Source of the DNA: Klebsiella oxytoca
GTDB lineage: Bacteria; Pseudomonadota; Gammaproteobacteria; Enterobacterales; Enterobacteriaceae
Reading direction: 5' to 3'
NCBI RefSeq assembly: GCF_009707385.1
Contig: NZ_CP046115.1
Coordinates: 868,001-932,000, forward strand
DNA length: 64,000 nt
Under the pieces are notes generated by a model that saw only the letters and a list, made by a program, of their open reading frames with translations, was not told the DNA's origin and ran no database searches. The position numbers were made by a program, and so were the translations under genes. Positions 39,018 to 50,385 of this stretch are shown piece by piece (within the stretch, counting starts at the first letter, position 1; each line of letters begins with the position of its first letter).

Positions 39018-40232
39018 TCAGGCGGTTGCTGCAACATGAGATGTTTTAGCAGCGGCGCGAACCTGAAGCTGACGATAACCGATGTACAGGGCGATCACAA
39101 AGCCGACGATAGCGATCAGAAGATCGAACCACATTATGCTGGCGATGCTAATTTTCGACAGCTTTGCCGTGATTAGCGGGATCGTAAAGCTGGCCAGACT
39201 CCCTGCGGTATAAAAGATCCCGGTGGCTTTACCTTTGCCGTTCGGGAAGCTCATTGCCATAATCGTCGCGCCTATCTGCAGCACGCCGCCCGCGGCGGAG
39301 AAGCCAATGATAAAGGCGAAGCCGGTAACCACCATTGGCGTCGGGAACAGGCAAACGATCAGCAGGGAGATCATCGACAGAAAGGTGTAAACGATCATGG
39401 CGACGGCTGAACTAAATACCTCTTTCACAAAGGCCGCAGTGACGAATACGCATGTCAGGGAACCCGCAGTATAGACGCTTAACAGCTTAATCGCCGACTC
39501 ATGAGGGAGCCCGGCAGTGAATTCGCCGTACTGCGCTAACCACTGGCTGACCAGATAAAAGGTCGCCATACCGATGTAGCCGTACAGGGTGAAGATGACC
39601 ATATCCAGTTTGCCGGAGTCCGCTTGCGGAGCGGCGGCGGCAGTCGCTGATTTTTCTGCGCTTTCCTTTTTCGCCCGATGGTCCGGGAAAGGCATTTTTA
39701 TCAGATAGATGGAGCTCAGGATCATCAAGACAGCGGCGATGATAAACGACCAGCCGTACCACATATTCGCCCAGATCAGCGCACCGATGATGAACGGCAG
39801 CAGGAACTGACCGGCTGAGACAAACGCTTTGATCAGCACGTTTGCGCGGCTGGCTGAGTTAGGGAAAGATTCCATCAGCGCCGGATAGGTACCGGAGTCG
39901 AGGAAGCTGTTCGCCAGGCCCGCCATAATGCCGCAGCAGTAAGCCAGGTAGATGTTTTTCGTCAGCAAAATGCCGAGGAAGAACACGATATAGCTGGCAA
40001 TCCCGAGATAGATAAAAGGCTTACGGCCAAAGCGATCGGACAGGAACCCCGTCACCAGCGTGGCAAGCTTACCAATCCCGAGCGACGAAATAACGATGGA
40101 GACGCCGGCAGCGTCGGTTCCCCATTGTTCCTGTAAATTCGCCATGTTGAGGGTAATCAGCAATACCCCCATGCCGTGGATCAGATAGTTAAGATATAGC
40201 CCAGCTGCCGTTGGGACATATTGATTTTTCAT
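39018..40232 (-). CDS. YdiM/YdiN-like MFS transporter
   Basis: This 404-residue twelve-span major facilitator is strongly similar to E. coli YdiM (LYLNYLIHGMGVLL start, GTYPALMESFP and KGKATGIFYTAGSLASFTIPLITA blocks). YdiM and YdiN are encoded beside ydiB and aroD in E. coli and are thought to carry hydroaromatic compounds, without firm proof. ATG 40232 has AAGGA eight bases upstream; an in-frame ATG three codons earlier overlaps that site. It sits between the dehydrogenase (11-bp gap) and the dehydroquinase, supporting a quinate or shikimate import role. Confidence 0.85.
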   Translation of the reverse strand: MKNQYVPTAAGLYLNYLIHGMGVLLITLNMANLQEQWGTDAAGVSIVISSLGIGKLATLVTGFLSDRFGRKPFIYLGIASYIVFFLGILLTKNIYLAYCCGIMAGLANSFLDSGTYPALMESFPNSASRANVLIKAFVSAGQFLLPFIIGALIWANMWYGWSFIIAAVLMILSSIYLIKMPFPDHRAKKESAEKSATAAAAPQADSGKLDMVIFTLYGYIGMATFYLVSQWLAQYGEFTAGLPHESAIKLLSVYTAGSLTCVFVTAAFVKEVFSSAVAMIVYTFLSMISLLIVCLFPTPMVVTGFAFIIGFSAAGGVLQIGATIMAMSFPNGKGKATGIFYTAGSLASFTIPLITAKLSKISIASIMWFDLLIAIVGFVIALYIGYRQLQVRAAAKTSHVAATA

Positions 40233-40243
40233 CGCGCCCATCC

Positions 40244-41107
40244 TTAGAACAGGATACTTTTGACGTGTTCAACCGGCATTTCTTTGCCTGTCCAGATTTC
40301 AAAAGCGCGCGCTCCCTGCCAGAGCATCATTCCCAGACCGTTGATGGTGCGGCAGCCTTTTTTCTCGGCCACTTCCAGCAGATAGGTTTTACGCGGGTTA
40401 TAGACCACGTCGGACACGATAAGATCCGCACGCAGGAAGCTGTCGTCAGGCAGCAGCATCTGGCCTTCAAACGGTTTCATGCCAACGCCGGTAGCGTTAG
40501 TGAGAATGACGCTGCTGTCGATCTCGGCACGCAGCTTATCGTGATCGGCAATGTCGAACAGGTGGATTTCGCAGTTGGTATTGTTGCGGATCTTGGCGAC
40601 GGTCTGCTCGGCGTTAGGGAAGAACTTATCTTTCTGGTTGAAGATAGAGATCTCTTTGACGCCATCCAGAGCGGCCTGTACGCAGATTGCGGTAGCCGCG
40701 CCGCCGGCGCCCAGAACGGTCATTTTTTTACCGATGATGTCGATGCCCGCTTCTTTGAGCGCGCGCATATATCCAGTGCCGTCAGTAATGTGGCCGGTCA
40801 GTACGCCATTGTCGTTTACCACGGTATTCACCGCGCCAACCAGCTCTGCAGCCGGAGAGAGTTTGTCAAGGTACTGGCAAATCTCCGTTTTGTTCGGCAT
40901 GGAGACGTTGCAGCCGCGCAGCTTTAACGCACGAAAGCCCTGTACGACATCTTTCAGCTCTTCATTACCGACTTCGAACGCCAGATAAACATAGTCCAGG
41001 CCAAGGTGGGCAAAAGCTTCGTTGTGCATGGTCGGCGACATGCTGTGACGAATCGGCGTCGCAATCAGGCCGATCAGCTCGGTGTGTCCGGTAATACGTT
41101 CTGCCAT
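40244..41107 (-). CDS. Quinate/shikimate dehydrogenase, YdiB-like
   Basis: This 287-residue AroE-superfamily enzyme is closest in motif detail to E. coli YdiB, which oxidises quinate and shikimate with NAD or NADP. Catalytic Lys73 (SMPNKTE) and Asp109 (TDGTGY), and substrate Asn94 (AVNTVVND), correspond to YdiB Lys71, Asp107 and Asn92. The nucleotide loop is GAGGAATA near 134-141. One oddity is Ile107 where YdiB and AroE have Asn in the NTDG motif. It is second in the operon, 10 bp after the flavoenzyme gene. A dehydrogenase for a modified hydroaromatic acid is possible. Confidence 0.87.
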   Translation of the reverse strand: MAERITGHTELIGLIATPIRHSMSPTMHNEAFAHLGLDYVYLAFEVGNEELKDVVQGFRALKLRGCNVSMPNKTEICQYLDKLSPAAELVGAVNTVVNDNGVLTGHITDGTGYMRALKEAGIDIIGKKMTVLGAGGAATAICVQAALDGVKEISIFNQKDKFFPNAEQTVAKIRNNTNCEIHLFDIADHDKLRAEIDSSVILTNATGVGMKPFEGQMLLPDDSFLRADLIVSDVVYNPRKTYLLEVAEKKGCRTINGLGMMLWQGARAFEIWTGKEMPVEHVKSILF

Positions 41108-41117
41108 GATAAAGTCC

Positions 41118-43151
41118 TCAATATGTTAGAAATGGAATTTTTGTCGATTCGCGGTTGCCGAGAGCGCCCATATCTTCGAGGGTGTCCAGCACGTTGCGCC
41201 CTTCGCGCACGCCATCAATGATTCGCCGGGCCATCAGGCTGTCGCCGATGTTCATTATTTTTACGTTATTGGCTCTGGCCCATTGTTCAATCTCATTGAG
41301 ACCGGCGGTGTTGGCGCGCATTCCCAGGCAGACGAAGCCGTAATCGAAAGGAATGTCGAAGGTGCCGTCGGCGTTTTTAACGGTGAAATGCGTTGGGGTG
41401 ACGGCAACCAGCTGTGTGCGCATGTGCTGCTCCACGTGATGTTCATCAAGCATGGTCAACATGGCGTTTTTGGTAATGATGTCGAGGTCGCGTCCCGGCG
41501 CGTCCTGCATCTCGATAAGTACGGCGCTGGCACCGCGCGCGGAGAAGTATTCAATGACGTCCAGACCCACGGCGCCCGCGCCGACGACGGCGATGCGTTT
41601 ACCCGTTGCGTCGGCAAACCGATCCAGATGATGAATCATATTGGTAATTGAGAAGACGTTGCCGCCTTCGACATCAATATTCTCGCGTAGCCCTTCAATG
41701 GGCGGCAACAGGGGAACTGAGCCGGTGGCGTTGACGATTAAATCCGGGCGCAGAGCGGAAACGGCGTCGACGGTGGCACGCTTACCCACCTGCAGCATCA
41801 GATTATCGAGCGAGGCGATACGATTTTTCATAAACAGAGGGAAATCGGCGATACGCTTTTTCTCCGGCAGCAGCGAGATCTCGCTGGCCAGTCCGCCGAG
41901 GCTGTGTTTCTCTTCCAGTAGCCAGGTATGGCAGCCGACTTCAGCCGCGGTGCAGGCCGCTTCCATTCCCGCCGTACCCGCGCCGATAACCACGACGTTG
42001 GTATCACGGATAACGCGCTGCTGTTTGTAAGCATCGCCGTGGATGATATCCGGGTTGATCGAGCAGCGCAGAGGGCGGGAGCGGGCAATACGGTGATCCG
42101 CACAGCCAATATTGCAGGAGATGCATTTACGCATCATACGTTCGTTACCGCTCTGGACTTTATGTACCCACTCAGGCTCGGCGATGAGACCACGACCAAT
42201 AGCGATCAGGTCGGCATCGCCGCTGGCGATGATGTCTTCAGCGACTTTTGGCGAACGAATGTTGCCGGCGATAACCGTTGGCTTGTGGAATTTATCGCGC
42301 ACTGCGCGGGAGAGGTAGCGCTTCCAGCCATCTTCCAGAGACATCTGGTCAATCTGGAAATTCAGGTTGTCGTTCTGTGCGGCGGAGACGTTGATAATAT
42401 CCACTTTCTCCTGGCACAGTTCGAGGATCCGCAGCGAGTCTTCCAGGGTGTTACCGCCCTCCAGAAAATCATCGGCACTGATACGCAGGCTGACCGGGAA
42501 ACGCGGGCCTACGCAGGCGCGAACCTTATCGACAATTAAGGTTAATATTCTGGCGCGATTCTCAACGCAGCCGCCAAATTCATCGGTACGTTTATTAAAC
42601 AGCGGTGATAAAAACTGGCTAATTAAATAAGAGTGGCCAGCATGAATTTCCACGCAGTCGAATCCTGCGCGGCGCACGCGTTCCGCAGCATCACCAAATT
42701 TATCGACGGCATGATAAATTTCGTCGTGCGTCATCGGGCGCGGAATATTACCGTTCTTTTTCGATGGCGTGCTTGAAGAAGAAAGCGGCATTTCACCATT
42801 CAGGCGATATGCATAAGCTGAAGCCCCGGCGTGGTTTAATTGAATACCGACGCAGGCACCGTGTTTATGTAAGGTTTCGGTTAATTTGAACAGGCGTGGA
42901 ATATATTGATCGTTATCGATCCGCAGCTGCGTTGTGCCGTTAGAAGCGAAAGGAAAATCGATACAAATATTCTCGATGGTGATGAGACCTGTGCCGCCCC
43001 GCGCGCGTAGCTCATAGTAGTCAATCTGTTCCTGCGTGACCTCACCGTTCAGACTCGCCAGGTTAGTCCCCATTGGCGGCATGATGATGCGGTTTTTTAG
43101 GGTCATTCCGTTAATGGTCAACGGGGAAAAAAGATGGGGGTAGTGGCTCAT
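41118..43151 (-). CDS. FMN/FAD/4Fe-4S enoate reductase-like oxidoreductase (FadH/BaiCD family)
   Basis: This 677-residue enzyme of the 2,4-dienoyl-CoA reductase / 2-enoate reductase class has an N-terminal old-yellow-enzyme FMN barrel (about 5-335, with EIHAGHSYLISQFLSP holding His170, His173 and Tyr175). A 4Fe-4S cluster motif follows at Cys343, Cys346, Cys350 and Cys363, then an FAD/NAD(P)H domain (VVVIGAGTAGMEAA at 386-399, second Rossmann VVGAGAVGLD). Such enzymes reduce C=C bonds conjugated to carbonyls. ATG 43151 follows GGAGAG and fits the family start; an upstream extension of 32 residues is unsupported. First gene of the operon. The substrate is unknown. Confidence 0.87.
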   Translation of the reverse strand: MSHYPHLFSPLTINGMTLKNRIIMPPMGTNLASLNGEVTQEQIDYYELRARGGTGLITIENICIDFPFASNGTTQLRIDNDQYIPRLFKLTETLHKHGACVGIQLNHAGASAYAYRLNGEMPLSSSSTPSKKNGNIPRPMTHDEIYHAVDKFGDAAERVRRAGFDCVEIHAGHSYLISQFLSPLFNKRTDEFGGCVENRARILTLIVDKVRACVGPRFPVSLRISADDFLEGGNTLEDSLRILELCQEKVDIINVSAAQNDNLNFQIDQMSLEDGWKRYLSRAVRDKFHKPTVIAGNIRSPKVAEDIIASGDADLIAIGRGLIAEPEWVHKVQSGNERMMRKCISCNIGCADHRIARSRPLRCSINPDIIHGDAYKQQRVIRDTNVVVIGAGTAGMEAACTAAEVGCHTWLLEEKHSLGGLASEISLLPEKKRIADFPLFMKNRIASLDNLMLQVGKRATVDAVSALRPDLIVNATGSVPLLPPIEGLRENIDVEGGNVFSITNMIHHLDRFADATGKRIAVVGAGAVGLDVIEYFSARGASAVLIEMQDAPGRDLDIITKNAMLTMLDEHHVEQHMRTQLVAVTPTHFTVKNADGTFDIPFDYGFVCLGMRANTAGLNEIEQWARANNVKIMNIGDSLMARRIIDGVREGRNVLDTLEDMGALGNRESTKIPFLTY

Positions 43152-43506
43152 ATGCTCTCTCCACTGGATGCCCGATGGCCGCGATACGGCGATCCTAGCC
43201 TGTCCAAAGTTAATATTTCTCTGTGGGGAAAGATAACGAGGCGTCAAATAGAAAAATAATGCTTTTTTTTGCGTGGAGCTATAGCGGGATTCTATGGGAT
43301 TAACAATCGTTTTACATGTTCATGTTTTTATCTTAAATATTTCAATCGATTTTTTACTTGTACTTGTGGAATGACACAAAATAAGCGTGGGAATGATTGA
43401 ATAGATGCCCAATCGGGAAAGATTTATTTTTTTAACTGCCAAAAATTCTATCTATTGAATCGACCAATATTAATAATTTGTGCGCTGGATCTCATTTTGT
43501 CGCGAG
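43152..43506. other. AT-rich intergenic region upstream of the enoate reductase operon
   Basis: This stretch of about 350 bp has no convincing gene. It is AT-rich with several T-runs and should hold the leftward promoter of the four-gene operon. I see no clean -35/-10 pair, repeat or operator that can be assigned. Confidence 0.4.
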
Positions 43507-43507
43507 G

Positions 43508-43535
43508 AAAAAAAGCCCGGAACGCGGTCCGGGCT
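43508..43535 (-). terminator. leuABCD terminator
   Basis: On the minus strand AGCCCGGA (43535-43528) pairs with TCCGGGCT (43521-43514) around a six-base loop and is followed by a run of seven Ts. It lies about 25 bp after the leuD stop and is a standard intrinsic terminator. Confidence 0.85.
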
Positions 43536-43557
43536 GAGATATAAACTACTTGCCGAC

Positions 43558-44163
43558 TTAATGCATAAATGCCGGCTGTTTTTTCTCGTAGGCCGAGATT
43601 GCATCTTCGTGCTGCAGAGTCAGGCCGATGCTGTCCAGGCCGTTAAGCATGCAGTGACGGCGGAAAGCGTCAATTTTAAATCGATAGGATTTATCGCCAG
43701 CTTTAACGACTTCGGCTTCCAGATCGACTTCAAACTTAATGCCAGGCTGAGACTGGACCAGCTTAAACAGCTCATCAACCTGCTCTTCGCTCAGCGTGAC
43801 CGGCAGCAGCTGATTGTTAAAGCTGTTGCCATAGAAGATATCGGCGAAGCTGGGTGCGATAACAACTTTAAAACCGTAATCGGTCAGCGCCCACGGCGCG
43901 TGCTCGCGAGAGGAGCCGCAGCCGAAGTTTTCCCGCGCCAGCAGGATAGAGGCGCCTTTATATTCCGGGAAGTTCAGCACGAATTCCGGGTTAGGCTGTT
44001 CGCCTTTGTCGTCCAGAAAGCGCCAGTCATTAAACAGATGCGCGCCGAAACCGGTACGCGTGACTTTCTGCAGAAACTGCTTTGGAATGATTGCATCGGT
44101 ATCGACGTTCGCGGCGTCCAGCGGAACCACCAGGCCGGTATGTTGGGTAAATTTCTCTGCCAT
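43558..44163 (-). CDS. leuD: 3-isopropylmalate dehydratase small subunit
   Basis: This 201-residue small subunit pairs with LeuC to isomerise 2- to 3-isopropylmalate. It is a swivelling aconitase domain 4 with the family blocks [13 protein letters not shown] near residue 20 and [13 protein letters not shown] near 80. Length equals the E. coli protein. Last gene of leuABCD, it starts ten bp after leuC and is followed by the operon terminator. Confidence 0.97.
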   Translation of the reverse strand: MAEKFTQHTGLVVPLDAANVDTDAIIPKQFLQKVTRTGFGAHLFNDWRFLDDKGEQPNPEFVLNFPEYKGASILLARENFGCGSSREHAPWALTDYGFKVVIAPSFADIFYGNSFNNQLLPVTLSEEQVDELFKLVQSQPGIKFEVDLEAEVVKAGDKSYRFKIDAFRRHCMLNGLDSIGLTLQHEDAISAYEKKQPAFMH

Positions 44164-44173
44164 GATGGTTTCC

Positions 44174-45574
44174 TTATTTCAAGCTACGGATATCGGCGAA
44201 ATGACCGGTAACGGCCGCCGCTGCTGCCATTGCCGGGCTGACCAGATGAGTGCGCCCGCCGCGGCCCTGACGGCCTTCAAAGTTACGGTTGCTGGTGGAA
44301 GCGCAGCGCTCGCCCGGATTCAGGCGGTCATTGTTCATCGCCAGGCACATAGAGCAGCCGGGTAAACGCCACTCAAAGCCGGCTTCAATAAAGATTTTAT
44401 CCAGGCCTTCCGCTTCGGCCTGCGCTTTCACCGGACCTGAGCCGGGCACCACCAGCGCCTGAACGCCGGGCGCCACTTTGCGGCCTTTAGCGATCTCTGC
44501 CGCCGCGCGTAAGTCTTCGATACGTGAGTTGGTACAGGAACCGATAAAGACTTTATCAATCGCCACTTCGGTTAACGGCACGCCGGATTTGAGGCCCATA
44601 TAGGCCAGCGCTTTTTCCGCGCTTGCGCGTTCTACCGGGTCAGCGAATGATGCCGGGTCCGGGATGATATCGGTAACGGAAATCACCTGACCTGGATTAG
44701 TACCCCAGGTGACCTGCGGGGCAATATCTTCTGCCTGCAGGGTGACAACGCTGTCAAAAGTCGCACCCTCGTCGGTGGTCAGCGTCTTCCACCAGGCAAC
44801 TGCATCGTCAAAATCCTGGCCTTTCGGCGCGTGCAGGCGGCCCTTAACGTAATCAAATGTGGTTTGGTCTGGGGCCACCAGGCCCGCTTTTGCGCCCATT
44901 TCGATAGCCATATTGCACAGAGTCATACGTCCTTCCATGCTTAAATCACGGATGGCTTCGCCGCAGAATTCTACTACGTGACCGGTACCGCCAGCGCTGC
45001 CGGTTTTGCCGATGATAGCCAGAACAATGTCTTTGGCGGTGATGCCCGGGGCAGCTTTACCTTTGACTTCGATCTTCATGGTTTTGGCCCGACCCTGCTT
45101 CAGCGTCTGCGTTGCCAGAACGTGCTCAACCTCGGAAGTACCGATACCAAAAGCCAGCGCGCCGAATGCGCCATGGGTTGCCGTATGGGAATCGCCGCAG
45201 ACGATGGTCATGCCCGGTAAGGTCACTCCCTGTTCCGGCCCCATGACGTGGACGATGCCCTGATAAGGGTGGTTCAGGTCATACAGTTCGACGCCGAACT
45301 CTTTGCAGTTTTTAATCAATTCCTGCATCTGGATACGCGCCATTTCGCCGGACGCGTTAATGTCTTTCGTCTGCGTTGAAACGTTGTGATCCATCGTGGC
45401 GAAGGTTTTACCCGGCTGGCGTACCGGGCGTTTATGAGCGCGCAGGCCGTCAAACGCCTGCGGCGAGGTCACCTCATGAACCAGATGACGATCGATATAC
45501 AGCAGCGGGGTTTCGTTTTGCGCTTCATATACCACGTGAGCATCAAACAATTTTTCGTATAACGTCTTCGCCAT
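44174..45574 (-). CDS. leuC: 3-isopropylmalate dehydratase large subunit
   Basis: This 466-residue aconitase-family subunit carries the catalytic 4Fe-4S cluster. The three cluster cysteines are visible in GSCTNSR near 347 and in the CSMC pair near 407-410. The [12 protein letters not shown] and [13 protein letters not shown] blocks near the start are the usual substrate region. It lies two bp after leuB and ten before leuD. Confidence 0.97.
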   Translation of the reverse strand: MAKTLYEKLFDAHVVYEAQNETPLLYIDRHLVHEVTSPQAFDGLRAHKRPVRQPGKTFATMDHNVSTQTKDINASGEMARIQMQELIKNCKEFGVELYDLNHPYQGIVHVMGPEQGVTLPGMTIVCGDSHTATHGAFGALAFGIGTSEVEHVLATQTLKQGRAKTMKIEVKGKAAPGITAKDIVLAIIGKTGSAGGTGHVVEFCGEAIRDLSMEGRMTLCNMAIEMGAKAGLVAPDQTTFDYVKGRLHAPKGQDFDDAVAWWKTLTTDEGATFDSVVTLQAEDIAPQVTWGTNPGQVISVTDIIPDPASFADPVERASAEKALAYMGLKSGVPLTEVAIDKVFIGSCTNSRIEDLRAAAEIAKGRKVAPGVQALVVPGSGPVKAQAEAEGLDKIFIEAGFEWRLPGCSMCLAMNNDRLNPGERCASTSNRNFEGRQGRGGRTHLVSPAMAAAAAVTGHFADIRSLK

Positions 45575-45576
45575 GA

Positions 45577-48239
<2,663 letters not shown>

Positions 48240-48283
48240 GGTTTAGATCCTTCGTCTGTGTCCTGGCGCCTTGCTAGCGAGCA

Positions 48284-48313
48284 TAAAAAAACCCGCGCAT
48301 TGGCGCGGGTTTT
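48284..48313 (-). terminator. leu operon attenuator
   Basis: ACCCGCGC pairs with GCGCGGGT (48310-48303 and 48298-48291 on the minus strand), extended by A-T pairs and followed by seven Ts. It lies between leuL and leuA. With the four tandem Leu codons in leuL it forms a classic transcription attenuator that relaxes when charged leucyl-tRNA is scarce. Confidence 0.9.
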
Positions 48314-48334
48314 ATAGTCTTGCTGGAAGATGAC

Positions 48335-48421
48335 TTAACGATGAACGTCGCCCAACAGCCTACCGCGCAAAATGGATGCGTTTAGTAGTAGTAGGCTGAG
48401 AAAGCGAATGCTGCGAATCAT
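48335..48421 (-). CDS. leuL: leu operon leader peptide
   Basis: This 28-residue leader peptide, MIRSIRFLSLLLLNASILRG followed by eight more residues, contains four consecutive CTA leucine codons, the rare codon also used in E. coli leuL. The length equals the E. coli leader. Ribosome stalling at these codons sets the RNA fold that prevents the downstream terminator. A TGGAG site lies upstream of the ATG. Confidence 0.92.
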   Translation of the reverse strand: MIRSIRFLSLLLLNASILRGRLLGDVHR

Positions 48422-48456
48422 TACGTCATGCTCCAGATGAATTCGTTATGCACTTA

Positions 48457-48485
48457 GAGTTACTGGATATGGGTTTTGATGTCAA
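48457..48485 (-). promoter_or_regulatory. leuLABCD promoter
   Basis: On the minus strand TTGACA (48485-48480) and TAACTC (48462-48457) are separated by 17 bp. The block between and around them (ATCCAGTAACTCTAA) matches the E. coli leu promoter closely. A run of eight Gs (plus strand 48491-48498) lies just upstream of the -35 box. Confidence 0.85.
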
Positions 48486-48498
48486 CCCCTGGGGGGGG

Positions 48499-49044
48499 AA
48501 AACGTCTTTTTATCTAAGGGGGGAATTAGCTAATTGTGCTGACGATCGCGCTTTTTTACCGATGATCCTTTTTAGGACATCGCTGCATGTTGAGGTATTT
48601 TCACCATTTGATCATTTTTCTTTTCAGTTCCGTATTTATTGATGCCGCCCCCGGTCAACATGATATCTAAATGAAAAATATAGTATTATTTTTCTAGTGA
48701 ATATATTCACAATTATAAAAGTAAATTATCAATGATAATGAATTGTGAATTTTAAGTGAGGCTTAATCTAATGATGTAATGATGCTTAAATGATAGTTAA
48801 CTGCTGCTGTTATTGTTTATTTTTAATATTTATGGGTACACTTAATTCTATCAAGTAAACGATATGGTTTAAGTGAATACGAGTGGTTTAAGACCAGCAG
48901 ATTTTCGTCATCACTCATAACCTTGATATATTCCTAAAATTCATCTTTGCTCTTCTGTAAATGTCATATGCATGATAAATGATATTCCCAGAATTAATTA
49001 CTGCACTTTGGCAAAGGGAATTTAGCGTGACAGTGGAGTTAAAT
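48499..49044. other. AT-rich leuL-leuO intergenic region
   Basis: This stretch of about 545 bp holds no credible gene. It has a G6 run at about 48528-48533 and becomes very AT-rich from about 48650, with many TAAAT and AATTAT tracts. In E. coli this region carries H-NS silencing tracts and LeuO sites that couple the leu and leuO promoters; the base composition fits that, but I cannot mark individual sites. Confidence 0.5.
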
Positions 49045-49995
49045 ATGTTAAATGAAGGTATTGAATATAAGTCGACCACTGAGGTCGAAAATACTAAACC
49101 TCAGCTACGGATGGTCGATCTCAATCTGTTAACCGTATTTGATGCGGTAATGCAGGAGCAAAATATCACCCGCGCGGCCCACTCCCTGGGAATGTCGCAG
49201 CCAGCGGTCAGCAATGCCGTATCGCGCCTGAAGGTGATGTTCAATGATGAGTTGTTTGTTCGTTATGGCCGCGGTATCCAGCCAACTGCGCGCGCTTATC
49301 AGCTATTTGGTTCTGTACGCCAGGCATTGCAATTAGTACAGAACGAACTGCCGGGCTCGGGATTTGAGCCGCTCAGCAGCGAGCGAATCTTTAATTTATG
49401 CGTTTGCAGCCCGCTGGATAACGCTTTAACTTCGGTCATTTTTAATAAAGTGAGTGAGATTGCGCCGAACATTCATTTAGTCTTTAAATCGGCGCTGAAT
49501 AAAAATACTGAACATCAATTACGTTATCAGGAAATTGAGTTCGTGATCGGTTATGAAGAGTTCCGTCGTCCGGAGTTTGCCTGCGTACCGTTATTCAAAG
49601 ATGAAATGGTTCTGGTCACTAGCCGAAAACACCCGCGTATTTCCGGGCCGCTGATGGAAAATGATATTTATCAGGAAGAGCACGCCGTTGTCGCACTCGA
49701 CCGTTATGCATCATTTAGCCAGCCATGGTATGACAGCGCGGATAAACAATCGCGGATTGCCTATCAAGGGAACGCGATGATTAGCGTATTAAATGTCGTT
49801 TCCCAGACCAACATGGTTGCTATCGCACCGCGTTGGTTAGCCAGTGAGTTTGCCGATAAACTGGATCTGCAAATATTACCTTTGCCTCTGAAGGTAAATA
49901 GTCGTACCTGTTATCTTTCCTGGCATGAAGCTGCGGGCCGCGATAAAGGCCATCAGTGGATGGAGGAATTACTGGCGAGTATTTGCCAACGTTAA
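49045..49995 (+). CDS. leuO: LeuO, LysR-type global regulator
   Basis: This 316-residue LysR-type regulator antagonises H-NS silencing at many loci. The DNA-binding domain (about 22-82) shows [20 protein letters not shown] and [13 protein letters not shown], and a long effector domain follows. The last 60 residues ([23 protein letters not shown]) are nearly as in E. coli. ATG 49045 has GGAG six bases upstream and aligns with the variable E. coli N terminus; a longer upstream frame exists but lacks support. Confidence 0.95.
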   Translation: MLNEGIEYKSTTEVENTKPQLRMVDLNLLTVFDAVMQEQNITRAAHSLGMSQPAVSNAVSRLKVMFNDELFVRYGRGIQPTARAYQLFGSVRQALQLVQNELPGSGFEPLSSERIFNLCVCSPLDNALTSVIFNKVSEIAPNIHLVFKSALNKNTEHQLRYQEIEFVIGYEEFRRPEFACVPLFKDEMVLVTSRKHPRISGPLMENDIYQEEHAVVALDRYASFSQPWYDSADKQSRIAYQGNAMISVLNVVSQTNMVAIAPRWLASEFADKLDLQILPLPLKVNSRTCYLSWHEAAGRDKGHQWMEELLASICQR

Positions 49996-50011
49996 ACTGC
50001 CGCAATACAAA

Positions 50012-50029
50012 CAGGAGCTTCGGCTCCTG
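50012..50029 (+). terminator. leuO terminator hairpin
   Basis: CAGGAGC (50012-50018) pairs with GCTCCTG (50023-50029) around a stable TTCG tetraloop, with flanking ACAA/TTGT extending the stem. The T-run is poor. Confidence 0.55.
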
Positions 50030-50385
50030 CTTGTGTGACAAAAATCACCAAATGCAGAATTTTATTCTGTTTGGGTTTATCGGTTACCCGTGCAGGCAGA
50101 TAAAAAATGGATGATTTACTGCGGTTTCTAGTTTTCACCGAATATTGCCAATCTTATTTTCTTATCTCTGAAGTTATTCACCGCATTTCATCATCGAATC
50201 TCTTTTTTATTCTTTTAATGCCGTTCAGGCGCTGACGGTCGCTAATTGCCTGCCCGTTAGCGAGCAGTTATGGTAACAACATGCAGTCTATTCACCTCAA
50301 TGCGAAGCTATTGCGCTTTGTCTTGTGCGAGCGCGCGGAAATCGGATTCCGCTGTCGTTAAAAACAATAAGCCGGGAGGCAAACC
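50030..50385. promoter_or_regulatory. ilvIH upstream region
   Basis: This is about 350 bp without a gene, in part AT-rich. In E. coli the equivalent region binds Lrp at several sites to activate ilvIH. No individual Lrp site or promoter hexamers can be fixed by eye, but the position and composition fit. Confidence 0.45.

Noticed and set aside
43152..43247. Extension of the enoate reductase-like protein by 32 residues from an upstream ATG
   Set aside because: The extension has no family similarity, while ATG 43151 has a GGAGAG site and gives the normal start.
48448..48642. A 64-codon frame on the plus strand over the leu promoter
   Set aside because: It is antisense to promoter DNA, contains the G-runs, and lacks a ribosome site and any known similarity.
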